From the NCBI GenBank assembly GCA_013002105.1, contig JABDKS010000706.1, positions 1-28,234 on the forward strand: a DNA stretch of 28,234 bases, given 5' to 3'. Shown piece after piece: positions 1-9,022 of the stretch. Origin of the DNA: Pirellulaceae bacterium. GTDB lineage: Bacteria > Planctomycetota > Planctomycetia > Pirellulales > Pirellulaceae. Both the position numbers and the translations under genes were made by a program. The notes below the pieces were generated by a model. That model saw nothing but the letters and a program-made list of their open reading frames with translations. It ran no database searches and was not told the DNA's origin. Each line of letters begins with the position of its first letter. Position 1 is the first letter of the stretch.

Positions 1-422
1 GTTCCTGGGAGCCGGTGACGCAAGTCGTCTCGGATGATCGAGATGTGATTGAATCCGCCCTGATTGAATTGTGTGACGACGAAGAATGTTGCCTGGTCAT
101 CACGACCGGTGGAACGGGGCCCGCCAAACGCGATGTGACACCAGAAGCAACCGAAGCGGTTTGTGACCGATTGATGCCTGGGTTCGGGGAGGTGATGCGA
201 CAAGTGTCGCTGACCAAAGTTCCTACCGCAATTCTCTCGAGGCAAACCGCGGGCCTTCGCGGGACTGCGTTGATCGTGAATTTGCCGGGCAAACCAAAAG
301 CGATTGCTGAATGCCTTGACGCTGTTTTTCCCGCGATTCCCTACTGCATCGATCTGATGGACGGCCCCCGACTGGAGACCGACGAACGCCGATTGGTCGC
401 GTTTCGTCCAAAAGGCAAGTAA
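1..422 (+). CDS. mogA: Molybdopterin adenylyltransferase MogA (5' partial)
   Basis: This is the C-terminal part of a MoaB/Mog-family protein. MogA activates molybdopterin by adenylylation before molybdate is inserted, in the cytoplasm. The reading frame is open from the left edge (frame beginning at base 3), so the gene starts outside the window; the GTG at 15 is internal, not a true start. The core motif GGTGPAKRDVTPEAT is the conserved MogA substrate-binding loop. It is followed by PGFGEVMRQVS, PTAILSRQ, NLPGKPKAIAECL and an IPYCIDLM segment, all in the order found in Escherichia coli MogA, and the end (FRPKGK) also resembles that protein. The visible part is about 140 residues, against roughly 195 for the E. 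coli protein. The next gene begins 124 bases downstream on the same strand. Assignment to MogA rather than MoaB rests on recalled similarity and is fairly secure. Confidence 0.9.
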   Translation, partial: SWEPVTQVVSDDRDVIESALIELCDDEECCLVITTGGTGPAKRDVTPEATEAVCDRLMPGFGEVMRQVSLTKVPTAILSRQTAGLRGTALIVNLPGKPKAIAECLDAVFPAIPYCIDLMDGPRLETDERRLVAFRPKGK

Positions 423-486
423 TCCGCACGATGCAACGCGGCGGCGTACAATACTCCACTTCCTGCACGTCCTACCAAAACTTTCA

Positions 487-509
487 CCGCGTCATCTGAA
501 AGGACGCGG
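487..509 (+). terminator. Hairpin after mogA, possible weak terminator
   Basis: A perfect 7-bp inverted repeat, CCGCGTC (487-493) with GACGCGG (503-509), encloses a 9-base loop. It lies 65 bases after the mogA stop and before the next start. It is followed only by CTGGTTT, with no real T-run, so it may be a weak terminator, an mRNA-stabilising hairpin or chance. Confidence 0.3.
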
Positions 510-545
510 CTGGTTTGAATCTCAATCTATTTGGAAAAAGGAAAG

Positions 546-1901
546 ATGAATCGCCCCCAAAATCTTTCGCGTCGAAATTTTATTGCCGGATCCGCGGCGG
601 CAACCCTTGCTACCACCATCACTGCTTCTCCCGCCAAAGCAGTTGCTGCAAGTGATCGATTACGAATCGGGTTTATCGGAGTGGGCGGTCGTGGCGGCGC
701 GAATTTGAAAACGATGGAGGCAACCAAATCGATCGATGTGGTTGCCTTGTGCGATGTCGACCATCGTTACGTTGATCATGCCGCTGAGCGACATCCCAAG
801 GCCAAGAAGTTTCAAGATTTTCGCAAGATGTATGATGCGGTGGGTCAGCAGTTCGATGCTGTGGTCGTCAGCACGACCGAGCACACGCACGCGTATGCGA
901 CAATGCCTGCACTGCAGTTGGGAAAACACGTCTACTGCGAAAAACCGCTCGCCTACAACGTTTATGAGACGCGTCGCATTACCGAAGCGGCGGCGGATGC
1001 AGGTGTCGTGACACAAATGGGAACGCAGATCCACGCCAGCGACAATTACCGTCGCGTGGTCGAATTGGTTCAATCGGGTGCGATCGGGTCGGTCAACGAA
1101 GCCCATGTGTGGGTCGATCGGGCCTGGGGATTGCAAAGTGCCGAGGACGCGAAAAAGAACAAGGATCGTCTATTCGTTGATGCGCGTCCGACAGAAAAGA
1201 TGGAGCCTCCCGCGCACATTGACTGGGACCTGTGGCTCGGTCCAGCCCCGAAGCGTCCCTTTCACAAAGTCTATTTCCCTGGCCCTAACTGGTATCGCTG
1301 GTGGGACTTTGGAAATGGCACGATGTCGGATCTGGGTAGCCATTGGAACGACCTGCCCTACTGGGCGATGCAGTTGGACGCACCACGCACAGTCGAAGCA
1401 TTTGGCCTCCCGCCGCATCCCGAAATCGCCCCCGCATCGATGACGGCGGTCTACCAATATGGTCCACGTGGCAATTTGCCCGCCGCCACGCTGACTTGGT
1501 ATCAAGGTTCGCACAAACCGGACATTTGGAAATCAGGGGGCATTCCACCATGGCGAAGTGGAGTCCTCTTTGTCGGTACGCGAGGAATGCTACTTTCGGA
1601 TTACCGAAAGCACGTCCTGTTGCCCGAATCGCGTTTCACTGACTTCACGCCTCCTGAAAAAACCATTCCGGATTCGCCGGGGCATCACCAAGAATTCTTA
1701 ATGGCCTGTCGAGGCGAAGGCACAACCGGCAGCCCGTTCAGTTACGCCGGCCCGCTGACCGAAGCAAACCACTTGGGCAACGTCGCTTATCGCGTTGGAA
1801 AAAAAATCACCTGGGATGCGAAGAACATAAAATGCGTCGGTTGCCCGGAAGCGGATCGATTCATTCGCCGCGAACCGAGAACGGGATGGACGTTGGATTA
1901 G
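546..1901 (+). CDS. Tat-exported Gfo/Idh/MocA family oxidoreductase
   Basis: A 451-residue NAD(P)-dependent dehydrogenase-like protein of the Gfo/Idh/MocA family, which usually acts on sugars, inositol or other polyols; the substrate cannot be read from sequence. The start is placed at ATG 546, because AAAGGAAAG directly precedes it, rather than at the in-frame TTG 531. The N-terminus has a twin-arginine signal (SRRNFIAG, residues 8-15) followed by an Ala/Thr-rich hydrophobic stretch, so export to the periplasm is expected. The Rossmann nucleotide-binding motif [10 protein letters not shown] follows at about residue 43. The family's catalytic-region Glu-Lys-Pro is present as CEKPLAYN. A second such protein lies 275 bases downstream on the same strand but is only distantly similar. 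Planctomycetes carry many Tat-linked paralogues of this family. Confidence 0.88.
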   Translation: MNRPQNLSRRNFIAGSAAATLATTITASPAKAVAASDRLRIGFIGVGGRGGANLKTMEATKSIDVVALCDVDHRYVDHAAERHPKAKKFQDFRKMYDAVGQQFDAVVVSTTEHTHAYATMPALQLGKHVYCEKPLAYNVYETRRITEAAADAGVVTQMGTQIHASDNYRRVVELVQSGAIGSVNEAHVWVDRAWGLQSAEDAKKNKDRLFVDARPTEKMEPPAHIDWDLWLGPAPKRPFHKVYFPGPNWYRWWDFGNGTMSDLGSHWNDLPYWAMQLDAPRTVEAFGLPPHPEIAPASMTAVYQYGPRGNLPAATLTWYQGSHKPDIWKSGGIPPWRSGVLFVGTRGMLLSDYRKHVLLPESRFTDFTPPEKTIPDSPGHHQEFLMACRGEGTTGSPFSYAGPLTEANHLGNVAYRVGKKITWDAKNIKCVGCPEADRFIRREPRTGWTLD

Positions 1902-2176
1902 CCGCCAATGCCTGGACTCGGTTTGACGTTATTCCTACGTTCGAAATTCGACCGCTATGCGGCAAAAAGCCGTGGCCGACCAAAACAGTCGTCCAATCCT
2001 ACCAGTCAGCCGCAATGTCAGTCATCGATCGGCCACTCGCGCACATTTGTTCGTAGCAGCAGGACTCGTCGAAATTTGTTTGTGATTGGCAAGCAACCGA
2101 GAGTGCGGGCAGTTCGCCATTGGCGTTTCGGTTTGCTGCCAATCGTTCCGTCAAGTCATCCCTACAGGTTCTTGTG

Positions 2177-3271
2177 ATGTACACAGACAATTCTCGTCGT
2201 CGATTCCTTCGAGACGCATCCTCTGCCGCGCTGACATTGGCGGCCGCATCGACCTTGCGTCCGCATTTGGCCTGGAGCCAAACTCCAGCGCGGATCCGCG
2301 TTGGTCAGATTGGTACCGCACATGCGCATGCCTCCGGAAAAATGGAGACACTCCGAAAGTTCAGTGATACCTATGAGGTTGTCGGCGTTGTAGAACCCGA
2401 TCCAAAACGCAAAGAATCGGCAATGAAGCAGAAAGCTTACGCGGGTGTGCGCTGGATCAGCGAAGCCGAGCTGTTGAATTCAGAGGGGTTGCAGTGCGTC
2501 GTGGTCGAAACTGGTATCTCCGAGTTGGTGCCAGCCGCACAACGCTGCGTTGATGCGGGCATGCACGTTCATCTGGATAAACCGGCGGGACAATCATTGA
2601 CGGCGTTTCAAGAGTTGCATGCGGCGGCAACGCGGTCTGATCGCTGCATTCAGCTCGGATACATGTTCCGATACAACCCCGCATTTGCACTTGCCGCCCG
2701 AGCCGCGCACGACGGCTGGCTCGGCACCGTATTCGAAGCATCGGGTGTGATGAGCAAAAAGATTGGCCAGGCTGCTAGAGAGGAACTGAAGAAATATCCT
2801 GGCGGCACCATGTTTGAACTTGGTTGTCACCTGATTGACGCACTCGTTTGGATGCTGGGTCCCCCAGAAAAAACGGTTCCCTATGTCCGCCATACACTCA
2901 GCGATGGCCTGGCCGACAATATGCTGGCAACGTTTGAATACCCCAAGGCAACCGCTACGATTCGCACTAGCGTGAACGAACCGTTCGGATTTCGCAGACG
3001 CCAATTCACTTTAGTAGGCACCGAAGGAGTCGCGGATATCCATCCTTTGGAGCCACCGATCATCGACCTCGCATTGGAAAAGCCGCACGGTGAATTCAAA
3101 TCTGGAGTGCAAACTCCGCAGTTGACTCGTAGCGGTGGACGCTACGACGGTGATTTCATCGACTTGGCGATGGTCATCCGCGGTGAAAAGCAGCTTGCCT
3201 GGGACGCCAAGCACGATTTGGCTGTGCACGAGGCGATCCTGCGTGCCAGCGACATGCCTCTGGATGCGTGA
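2177..3271 (+). CDS. Tat-exported Gfo/Idh/MocA family oxidoreductase (second)
   Basis: A 364-residue Gfo/Idh/MocA family protein. ATG 2177 is preferred over the upstream in-frame start at 2120 because it places a twin-arginine motif (SRRRFLRD) at residues 6-13, as expected for a Tat signal; the Shine-Dalgarno there is weak. An Ala/Leu-rich segment and a likely cleavage region near AWSQ follow. The Rossmann start is VGQIGTAHAHA, a divergent glycine motif lacking the full GxGxxG. The family Lys-Pro is present in DKPAGQS, and the C-terminal domain shows GGTMFELGCHLIDALVWMLG, where Cys-His sits at the usual active-site region. It is separated from the preceding oxidoreductase by 275 bases and may be transcribed with it. 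The substrate is unknown. Confidence 0.85.
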   Translation: MYTDNSRRRFLRDASSAALTLAAASTLRPHLAWSQTPARIRVGQIGTAHAHASGKMETLRKFSDTYEVVGVVEPDPKRKESAMKQKAYAGVRWISEAELLNSEGLQCVVVETGISELVPAAQRCVDAGMHVHLDKPAGQSLTAFQELHAAATRSDRCIQLGYMFRYNPAFALAARAAHDGWLGTVFEASGVMSKKIGQAAREELKKYPGGTMFELGCHLIDALVWMLGPPEKTVPYVRHTLSDGLADNMLATFEYPKATATIRTSVNEPFGFRRRQFTLVGTEGVADIHPLEPPIIDLALEKPHGEFKSGVQTPQLTRSGGRYDGDFIDLAMVIRGEKQLAWDAKHDLAVHEAILRASDMPLDA

Positions 3272-3298
3272 CGCCAAAATTATCCGTGCCTGGCGGAC

Positions 3299-3352
3299 TT
3301 GGGCGTGAACCCTACGAAATCCAAGACGCCAAACGATTTCTTTTTATTTTTA
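3299..3352 (+). terminator. Candidate terminator after second oxidoreductase
   Basis: TTG(G)GCGT at 3299-3306 can pair with ACGCCAA at 3326-3332 (7 bp with one bulged G, long loop). A T-rich tract (TTTCTTTTTATTTTTACTT) runs from about 3337. It sits 28 bases after the oxidoreductase stop. The loop is long and the T-tract is offset by several bases, so this is a moderate candidate only. Confidence 0.35.
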
Positions 3353-3555
3353 CTTGTTCGCACCGCTGAAGGTCCGAATGGGGCACGCATGGCGCGCGAA
3401 AACTCATCCAAAGCGGCGTGATAACTTGGGCCACTCGGTCGAAGTTGAGATAGGGTTTCTGTGGCACCCCGTGCGTCTTCTCTGTGCCGTCCAATAATTC
3501 TCTCGACAGAAATCTGCGTCGGCAGACGCAGCCCCACGTCCCCAGGGAGCTCTGC

Positions 3556-3936
3556 ATGCACACTCAGCCCTTAAGTGCCGTATCCACATTCGGACCGTCA
3601 CTCTTTCGACCGATCACACCACGGACGACCAGGAGGCGTAATCGACGAAAGCACAAACGTACTCCGCGGACCATCGGGATCGTGGTGCAGCCGCTAGACC
3701 TTCAGTTCAGACCAATCGATCCGTCATTTTTTGCGATTACCAGGGATGTCAGTCCTGGCGGGCTAGCCTTTCTGAGCTCGCAGGCGACAACGTTTGAATC
3801 TGCGTTGATTACGCGACAAGATGACGACGAACGAGAAATCGTCTGTCGTATTTGTGCTTGCTCGTTGATGCACGCCAATGGGACCGAGCACGTCTATCTG
3901 ACATGCACTGAATTTCTCTACGAGCGATTCGCCTGA
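3556..3936 (+). CDS. PilZ-domain protein
   Basis: A 126-residue protein with a single PilZ-like domain, a fold that typically binds cyclic di-GMP and controls motility, adhesion or polysaccharide synthesis. ATG 3556 is chosen over the in-frame ATG 3484 because AGGGAG precedes it at a suitable distance and the upstream extension has no recognisable content. A basic stretch (residues 26-35, RRRNRRKHKR) stands where the RxxxR ligand-binding motif is found, and RDVSPGG (residues 63-69) matches the (D/N)xSxxG motif. The middle (VVQPLDLQFRPIDPSF) resembles a planctomycete PilZ subgroup. There is no attached output domain. It is convergent with the DUF1598-like gene, 19 bases away. Binding of cyclic di-GMP is inferred, not shown. 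Confidence 0.72.
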   Translation: MHTQPLSAVSTFGPSLFRPITPRTTRRRNRRKHKRTPRTIGIVVQPLDLQFRPIDPSFFAITRDVSPGGLAFLSSQATTFESALITRQDDDEREIVCRICACSLMHANGTEHVYLTCTEFLYERFA

Positions 3937-3955
3937 ACCAATCCAAAGCCGGCGG

Positions 3956-5332
3956 CTATTTCCTGTTCCACCACCAGCGATCGCCCTCGCTACTGGCAAG
4001 CGCGGACTTGCGTGTGTCGGCGACGCTGGAGTCATCTTGCTGGTCTTGAACAACCGAAAACGCATTAATGTCGACACCGCCGGACGCCGTCACCACCCAG
4101 CCACTGCGACCACGCACAAAGCTGCATTGTGGCGAAACGGCTTTTGGAGTCGGATAGCTAACCAGTTCGACCGAATCATGGGGCTGGTTCAGCACCGACA
4201 GATCGATTTCGGCGTGTTCGGCTAGACGTTCTTGCACGATCAGCGTCGCGACAACGGTCAAATCCATGATGTTTCGCAAATCGCCAAAGACCGGCATCTC
4301 TTGCGATAATTGACCGTAGTTGCTTGTCATCTTTTCCGCCCACGTCGACGCGACCTTATCGGTGCGTCCGCCGCTCTTTGCGGTTCCGTCTTTTTCGATG
4401 ACGTCTTGTTCGGTCATTGTCTTGACGCCCTGACCGCTTAGCTTCCACGCCATTTTGTCTTCGCTACGAGTCATCGCGTTGTAATTACATGCCATCCACC
4501 AACGTGGGTTTTGGGCCGCACTGTGACGACCATTTTTGGACATTTCCAAATAGCTGGGCAAGTCATCGATGGGTGACTTTGTCAGCGACATCGCCAGGCG
4601 TTTCATCTCGTAGTCGGCTGCGACCAATGTGCGGGCGTAACGACTATCGGCAGGTACACCTGTCAGGCGAATCATCTGAGGCCCAAAAGCTTGTTTCATT
4701 GACTCTTCGTAAACCGAAGGATTCTGCCCCGGTCGCAACTTGATGTTTCGCATCAACTGTTGCAATCGCCGACGGCCTTCGGCAGTGGGCTCGATCGAGC
4801 AGCTGATTCCTTCTTTTCGAGCTGTCTCGACAGCTTGCATCGCAACAACCAAGTCTTCTAAACGAACGACCGCTCCGCCGGTAACGGTTCCAACCACGGA
4901 TCCATCGTCGAGTAATTTCCAAGGTTCGGCAGGCCCGGCGATCACGATGTCGTTGTTGTCTTGGTCGACAAAGACAAATTCGACGCGTTGCAAACCTGCC
5001 AGAAACGAGATGGACTCCGGCAACGCCGCTCCCGATTGCCGACTCTCGACGATCGCCTTTTGCAAGCCCTTGAGCGAGATCATCCGCATCTCGGCCGCCT
5101 GGGCCAAGTCGCCGTGAGGTTGATCAACAACGCCGCGCATCAGATTGGCCAAATCCATTTTCTCGTCGACGGTCGCCGTTCGCACGATTCCCGAGGCGTC
5201 AATCATCACACCACCGACCGCTCGTTGCTGGCCTCCGTTGAATCCACCGCCGTAAACGGTCGATGCCAAACATAGGACGCCAAATGAGATGGAAACAGCA
5301 AAACGATTCAAACGAGCAATGCCCAGTTTCAT
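3956..5332 (-). CDS. Exported DUF1598-like protein
   Basis: A 458-residue protein of unknown function that resembles the planctomycete DUF1598 family. The start is placed at ATG 5332 rather than at the long upstream extension (to 5491). GGAG lies about nine bases before it, and the resulting N-terminus is a good Sec signal: basic residues (MKLGIARLNR), a hydrophobic core, then a cleavage region near STVYGG. Just after the signal comes RAVGGVMIDASGIVR, which I associate with DUF1598. The rest has no catalytic motif I recognise; the C-terminal end is tryptophan-rich (DRWWWNR). The gene is divergent from the FHA-sigma54 regulator across a 212-base spacer and convergent with the PilZ gene. Localisation outside the cytoplasm is the main inference. 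Confidence 0.75.
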   Translation of the reverse strand: MKLGIARLNRFAVSISFGVLCLASTVYGGGFNGGQQRAVGGVMIDASGIVRTATVDEKMDLANLMRGVVDQPHGDLAQAAEMRMISLKGLQKAIVESRQSGAALPESISFLAGLQRVEFVFVDQDNNDIVIAGPAEPWKLLDDGSVVGTVTGGAVVRLEDLVVAMQAVETARKEGISCSIEPTAEGRRRLQQLMRNIKLRPGQNPSVYEESMKQAFGPQMIRLTGVPADSRYARTLVAADYEMKRLAMSLTKSPIDDLPSYLEMSKNGRHSAAQNPRWWMACNYNAMTRSEDKMAWKLSGQGVKTMTEQDVIEKDGTAKSGGRTDKVASTWAEKMTSNYGQLSQEMPVFGDLRNIMDLTVVATLIVQERLAEHAEIDLSVLNQPHDSVELVSYPTPKAVSPQCSFVRGRSGWVVTASGGVDINAFSVVQDQQDDSSVADTRKSALASSEGDRWWWNRK

Positions 5333-5544
5333 CGACGGGATCTCCGAAGAACGCCAGCGCCGGAGGCGACATGACGAAGGGGGTTCGGTTACAAAGCAGG
5401 TAGCGTTTCGGGCAGATATGACCCGAAAAACGCAGGCGGCAAACGAAAAGTATTCATACGTTAGAATAGTTACGGTTAATTGGGGTCGCAACAGAAGTCT
5501 TGGTCAGAGCCCGGTTTGCCGCCGCAAAATAGCCAACTTTTCGT

Positions 5545-7704
5545 TTGTCTCCCCAAATCGGCCCTTCACCGTTGAATCAAGCAGCCTCCGATTCCGGCTC
5601 TGACACCCCCGAAACCGGCGGCCACAGTGCCTCGAACGCCGGTGCGACAGGCCCACCAACGCAAAACCAGGGTGCCTATCTGATCCTGCGGAGTGCCGGT
5701 CGGTGGAGCGATGTTTTTCGGCTTGCCCCCCCGTCGCAAGCTTCCCAGGGTCGCAATGAAGCAGTGATTGGGCGGGCATCATCGAACCAAATTGTGATTC
5801 GAAACGACCAAGCGAGCCGTCGGCACGCGAAGATCTATTGGGAATCCCAGCAGTGGCTGATCGATGATCTGGGCAGTCGCAACGGCACCTTCGTGAATGG
5901 ACAACGAATCGAATCCGCACAATCGTTAACCGACGGCGATGTCATCGAAATTGCCGGATTTGCGATTCAATTTACCAAACGCATCGACGGGGCGACCTCC
6001 GATGCCGGGATGGTCGCTGGTGATTCCAGCCAAGCCACTGACGACCAACTAACGATGGAGGTTGACCCCGAATCGATCACCGATCGTCGTCGGCACAGCC
6101 ACTATTTGCAGTCCAGTCAGCGCCCGTCCGCAGGCGGGCAAGCGAGCGTCATCGGGGCGCAAGACGGATCCGCGAGACGACTGCTGCAACTCGCTTTTAC
6201 ATTAGCACGCGCCGATCAGGCGAGCGTCGCGATCGAAGAAGTGCTCGACCGACTCGCAGAAGTTTTGTCTTTTAACACTGCCGGTGCCTACGTTACCGAC
6301 CCAAAGAAGGTCAGTGCTGCCAAATCGGTGGTCACTGTGAATGACTTGGTGCTCTCAGGGACGCGTCAATCCGGCGCACGAAGCTATCGGCGACCGCCTG
6401 ACAGTCTAGTCGCGACCGTCGCTGGACCCGACGGGCAGGCGGTCTTGGCACGAAACGTGATCGGTGACCGGGAGCTTGCAACGGAGAACAGTCGCGGCGA
6501 AATCGACGTCGAAAGCGTTATATTGGCTCCGGTTCGCGACCGCGATGATCGGGTCCGCGGACTTCTGCACCTGACCACCACGGCGGGTCAAGCGCCGTTG
6601 GGGCCTGACGAGTTAGAGTTTGTTGTCGCCGCCGCCGAGATTCTGGCCGAATCGCTGGCAGGATTAGCAGAGCGTAAACATCTCGATCGGTCGCTCAAAA
6701 GAAGTCGTCAACAGATCAAACTGCTTCAGGAGCAACTCAGCGGCAAAGTCCAGATCATTGGTCGTAGCGAAGTCGTTGGGAACGTCGTTGAGCAAGTGGC
6801 GCTAGTGGCACCAACCAACGCGACCGTTCTGATTCGCGGTGAATCAGGCGTCGGCAAGGAATTGATCGCCGCCGCGATTCATCACGCGAGTCCGCGAAGG
6901 GACGCGGCGCTGATTTGTCTCAATTGTGCAGCGTTGTCACCCACTTTGCTCGAGAGCGAATTGTTCGGCCACGAAAAAGGAGCATTCACCGGTGCGACCG
7001 ACCGCAAGCAGGGCAAATTCGAAGCTGCTGACGGCGGTACGTTGATGTTGGATGAGATCGGCGAGATGAGCGCCGAAATTCAAGCCAAGTTTCTGCGCGT
7101 GCTGGAAGGACACCCATTCGAACGCGTCGGAGGTCAAGCACCTATCAAGGTGGATGTGCGAGTCGTGGCGGCAACGAACCGCGACTTGCAAAAGATGGTC
7201 GCGGAAGGAAAATTCCGGCAGGATCTGTTCTACCGTTTGCACGTTGTCGAGATCGTTGTCCCTCCCCTACGAAAACGAGGCAAAGACGTACTCAGCCTTG
7301 CCGAATATTTCCTGCAGGCGTTCAATCGTGAAATGGGACGCAAGATTGAAGGTCTCACGGAAGCGGCCCAGAAACGACTTCTGGAGTATTCCTGGCCTGG
7401 AAACGTTCGCGAATTAAGAAATGTCATCGAGCGAGCGGTTGTACTGAATACCAAGAGCATGATTGATGCCGATGATTTGTCTCTAGCACCCGCCGTCGCC
7501 GGTGGAAAACGGACCGCTTCGACAGAGGATGATCCCACCGGGCAAGCAGTCCACGCGACGCTGGCCGAACTGGAACGGCAGCATATCGAGCGTGTGTTAC
7601 GACATACTGGCGGGAACAAGAGTCGTGCGTCGACGATGCTGGGGATCGAACGTAGCACGCTAGATCGCAAGTTGAAGAAGTTTGCAAAAAACGACGAGAG
7701 CTGA
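5545..7704 (+). CDS. Sigma-54 activator with FHA and GAF domains
   Basis: A 719-residue enhancer-binding protein that should activate RNA polymerase carrying sigma-54. Domain order: FHA (about residues 70-145; [29 protein letters not shown]), GAF-like sensor (about 210-380), a short coiled linker, AAA+ sigma-54 interaction domain (about 400-640), and a Fis-type helix-turn-helix (about 680-715, [18 protein letters not shown]). The AAA+ part is complete: Walker A GESGVGKE (432-439), the sigma-54-contacting GAFTGA loop (479-484), Walker B GTLMLDEI (498-505) and [12 protein letters not shown] domains bind phosphothreonine, so input probably comes from a Ser/Thr kinase rather than a histidine kinase; no receiver domain is present. 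No ATG precedes the FHA domain: TTG 5545 or TTG 5572 are the candidate starts, without a clear Shine-Dalgarno, and an in-frame TAG lies at 5530. A matching sigma-54 promoter is at 12032. Confidence 0.92.
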   Translation: MSPQIGPSPLNQAASDSGSDTPETGGHSASNAGATGPPTQNQGAYLILRSAGRWSDVFRLAPPSQASQGRNEAVIGRASSNQIVIRNDQASRRHAKIYWESQQWLIDDLGSRNGTFVNGQRIESAQSLTDGDVIEIAGFAIQFTKRIDGATSDAGMVAGDSSQATDDQLTMEVDPESITDRRRHSHYLQSSQRPSAGGQASVIGAQDGSARRLLQLAFTLARADQASVAIEEVLDRLAEVLSFNTAGAYVTDPKKVSAAKSVVTVNDLVLSGTRQSGARSYRRPPDSLVATVAGPDGQAVLARNVIGDRELATENSRGEIDVESVILAPVRDRDDRVRGLLHLTTTAGQAPLGPDELEFVVAAAEILAESLAGLAERKHLDRSLKRSRQQIKLLQEQLSGKVQIIGRSEVVGNVVEQVALVAPTNATVLIRGESGVGKELIAAAIHHASPRRDAALICLNCAALSPTLLESELFGHEKGAFTGATDRKQGKFEAADGGTLMLDEIGEMSAEIQAKFLRVLEGHPFERVGGQAPIKVDVRVVAATNRDLQKMVAEGKFRQDLFYRLHVVEIVVPPLRKRGKDVLSLAEYFLQAFNREMGRKIEGLTEAAQKRLLEYSWPGNVRELRNVIERAVVLNTKSMIDADDLSLAPAVAGGKRTASTEDDPTGQAVHATLAELERQHIERVLRHTGGNKSRASTMLGIERSTLDRKLKKFAKNDES

Positions 7705-7723
7705 TGACGTTTGCCCGCGGTAA

Positions 7724-8827
7724 TCAGCGAACCATCAACGCTGCGACTTCCTTCATTGAGTCGGTTTCCTGAAAACGATTCCATTGTTGTTGCGCCCAAG
7801 TGGGTGAATCGGCGATGCGAATCATCTCCTGCAACTCCGCTTGGCACCCGAGGTCACGAGCTGTGGGTTCTAGCAATGCGACTAATCGTCGAATGGTCTC
7901 ACGCGCCGGCACCAATTCATGCGTCGTATTGTCCACCAGCGAAGCGTCTAATCCGTAGCGTGCCGCCCGCCACTTGTTTTGCCTTACCAACATCGGGTGA
8001 CAATCGTGCTGGTATGTGCCTTCATCAATCTCGTTCGAAAGGCTGGTGACCAGGCAGTGAACCAACGCGACCAGACCAACAACGTCGCGAAAATCTCCGG
8101 GCATGTCGCAGATACGCACTTCCACCGTTCCAAAATTATGATGGGGTCGAACGTCCCACCAGATCTCCCGAATCGACTCGATAAATCCGGTGTGAATCAA
8201 GTGATTAATCAACCAAGAATATTCGCTCCAGTTACGCATGAACGGTGGCAGACCAGCCGTCGGCAATCCTTCCATCACCTTCGTTCGCCAGGACGACAAC
8301 CCGGTATTTCTTCCTTCCCAAAAGGGACCATTGCAACTGGCCGCTAACAATACAGGCAAATGACGCATCAGACGGTCACACAAGTTGATTGCTTTATCGC
8401 CCGAATCGACGCCAACATGAACGTGCAACCCAAACGTCACCAATTGTCGCGCGGTGTCCTGCAACAAATTGACCAGCGACTGGTAACGTTCGTCAGGCGT
8501 GACATCCTGATCACGCCAGGACGAGAACGGATGGGTTGCCGACCACATCAACCGGCCGTTCTGCTTTTCAACGGCGTCTTCTAAAACCTTCATGTTGTTT
8601 TGAATTTGATCCGCGGCTTCCCCGACGGTCTTACATACACCTGTATTGACCTCGACGTAGCACTGCATCAATTCCGGTTTGATCGCACCGGCATCGATCG
8701 CCGGCAAAGACTCCAGTACGGCGGGACAAATCGAGACCAGCGAATAGTCGTTGGCATCCACTAACCCCAACTCGATCTCCACACCCAGCGTCGCTGATTC
8801 GCTACTGTTGAATGCCAATTGACTCAT
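7724..8827 (-). CDS. YbdK-type carboxylate-amine ligase (GCS2 family)
   Basis: A 367-residue ATP-dependent carboxylate-amine ligase of the glutamate-cysteine ligase type 2 family, close in length to E. coli YbdK (372). Such enzymes make gamma-glutamyl or similar amide bonds and may have weak glutamate-cysteine ligase activity; the real substrate is unknown. The start is ATG 8827, supported by AGAGGG seven to eight bases upstream; the longer frame to 8950 adds nothing family-like. Visible motifs include GVEIELGLVD (residues 15-24), QCYVEVNTGVC, GLHVHVGVD (133-141) and SCNGPFWEGRNTGLSSWR. It follows the M20 amidohydrolase by 195 bases on the same strand and is convergent with the sigma-54 activator (20 bases apart). 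Confidence 0.88.
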   Translation of the reverse strand: MSQLAFNSSESATLGVEIELGLVDANDYSLVSICPAVLESLPAIDAGAIKPELMQCYVEVNTGVCKTVGEAADQIQNNMKVLEDAVEKQNGRLMWSATHPFSSWRDQDVTPDERYQSLVNLLQDTARQLVTFGLHVHVGVDSGDKAINLCDRLMRHLPVLLAASCNGPFWEGRNTGLSSWRTKVMEGLPTAGLPPFMRNWSEYSWLINHLIHTGFIESIREIWWDVRPHHNFGTVEVRICDMPGDFRDVVGLVALVHCLVTSLSNEIDEGTYQHDCHPMLVRQNKWRAARYGLDASLVDNTTHELVPARETIRRLVALLEPTARDLGCQAELQEMIRIADSPTWAQQQWNRFQETDSMKEVAALMVR

Positions 8828-9022
8828 GATTGACCCTCTTGGTTGAAATATGCTGCGTCGCCCGCCAATTTCGGCAACCGATTCTGCCTGACTGGGCACT
8901 GTATTGTATCGGTGAACCGTCGTTGCCTGCCGCGTCGATGCTTGCCACACCCTGCGACGATCGGGTCGGTCGCTTTCGTTAATGGTTCACTCATCTGCCG
9001 GTTCCCATCGACGAGCCAACAC

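Noticed and set aside
7230..7847. A 205-codon minus-strand frame
   Set aside because: Antisense to the AAA+ and HTH parts of the sigma-54 activator, and rich in Ser/Arg as expected of a shadow.
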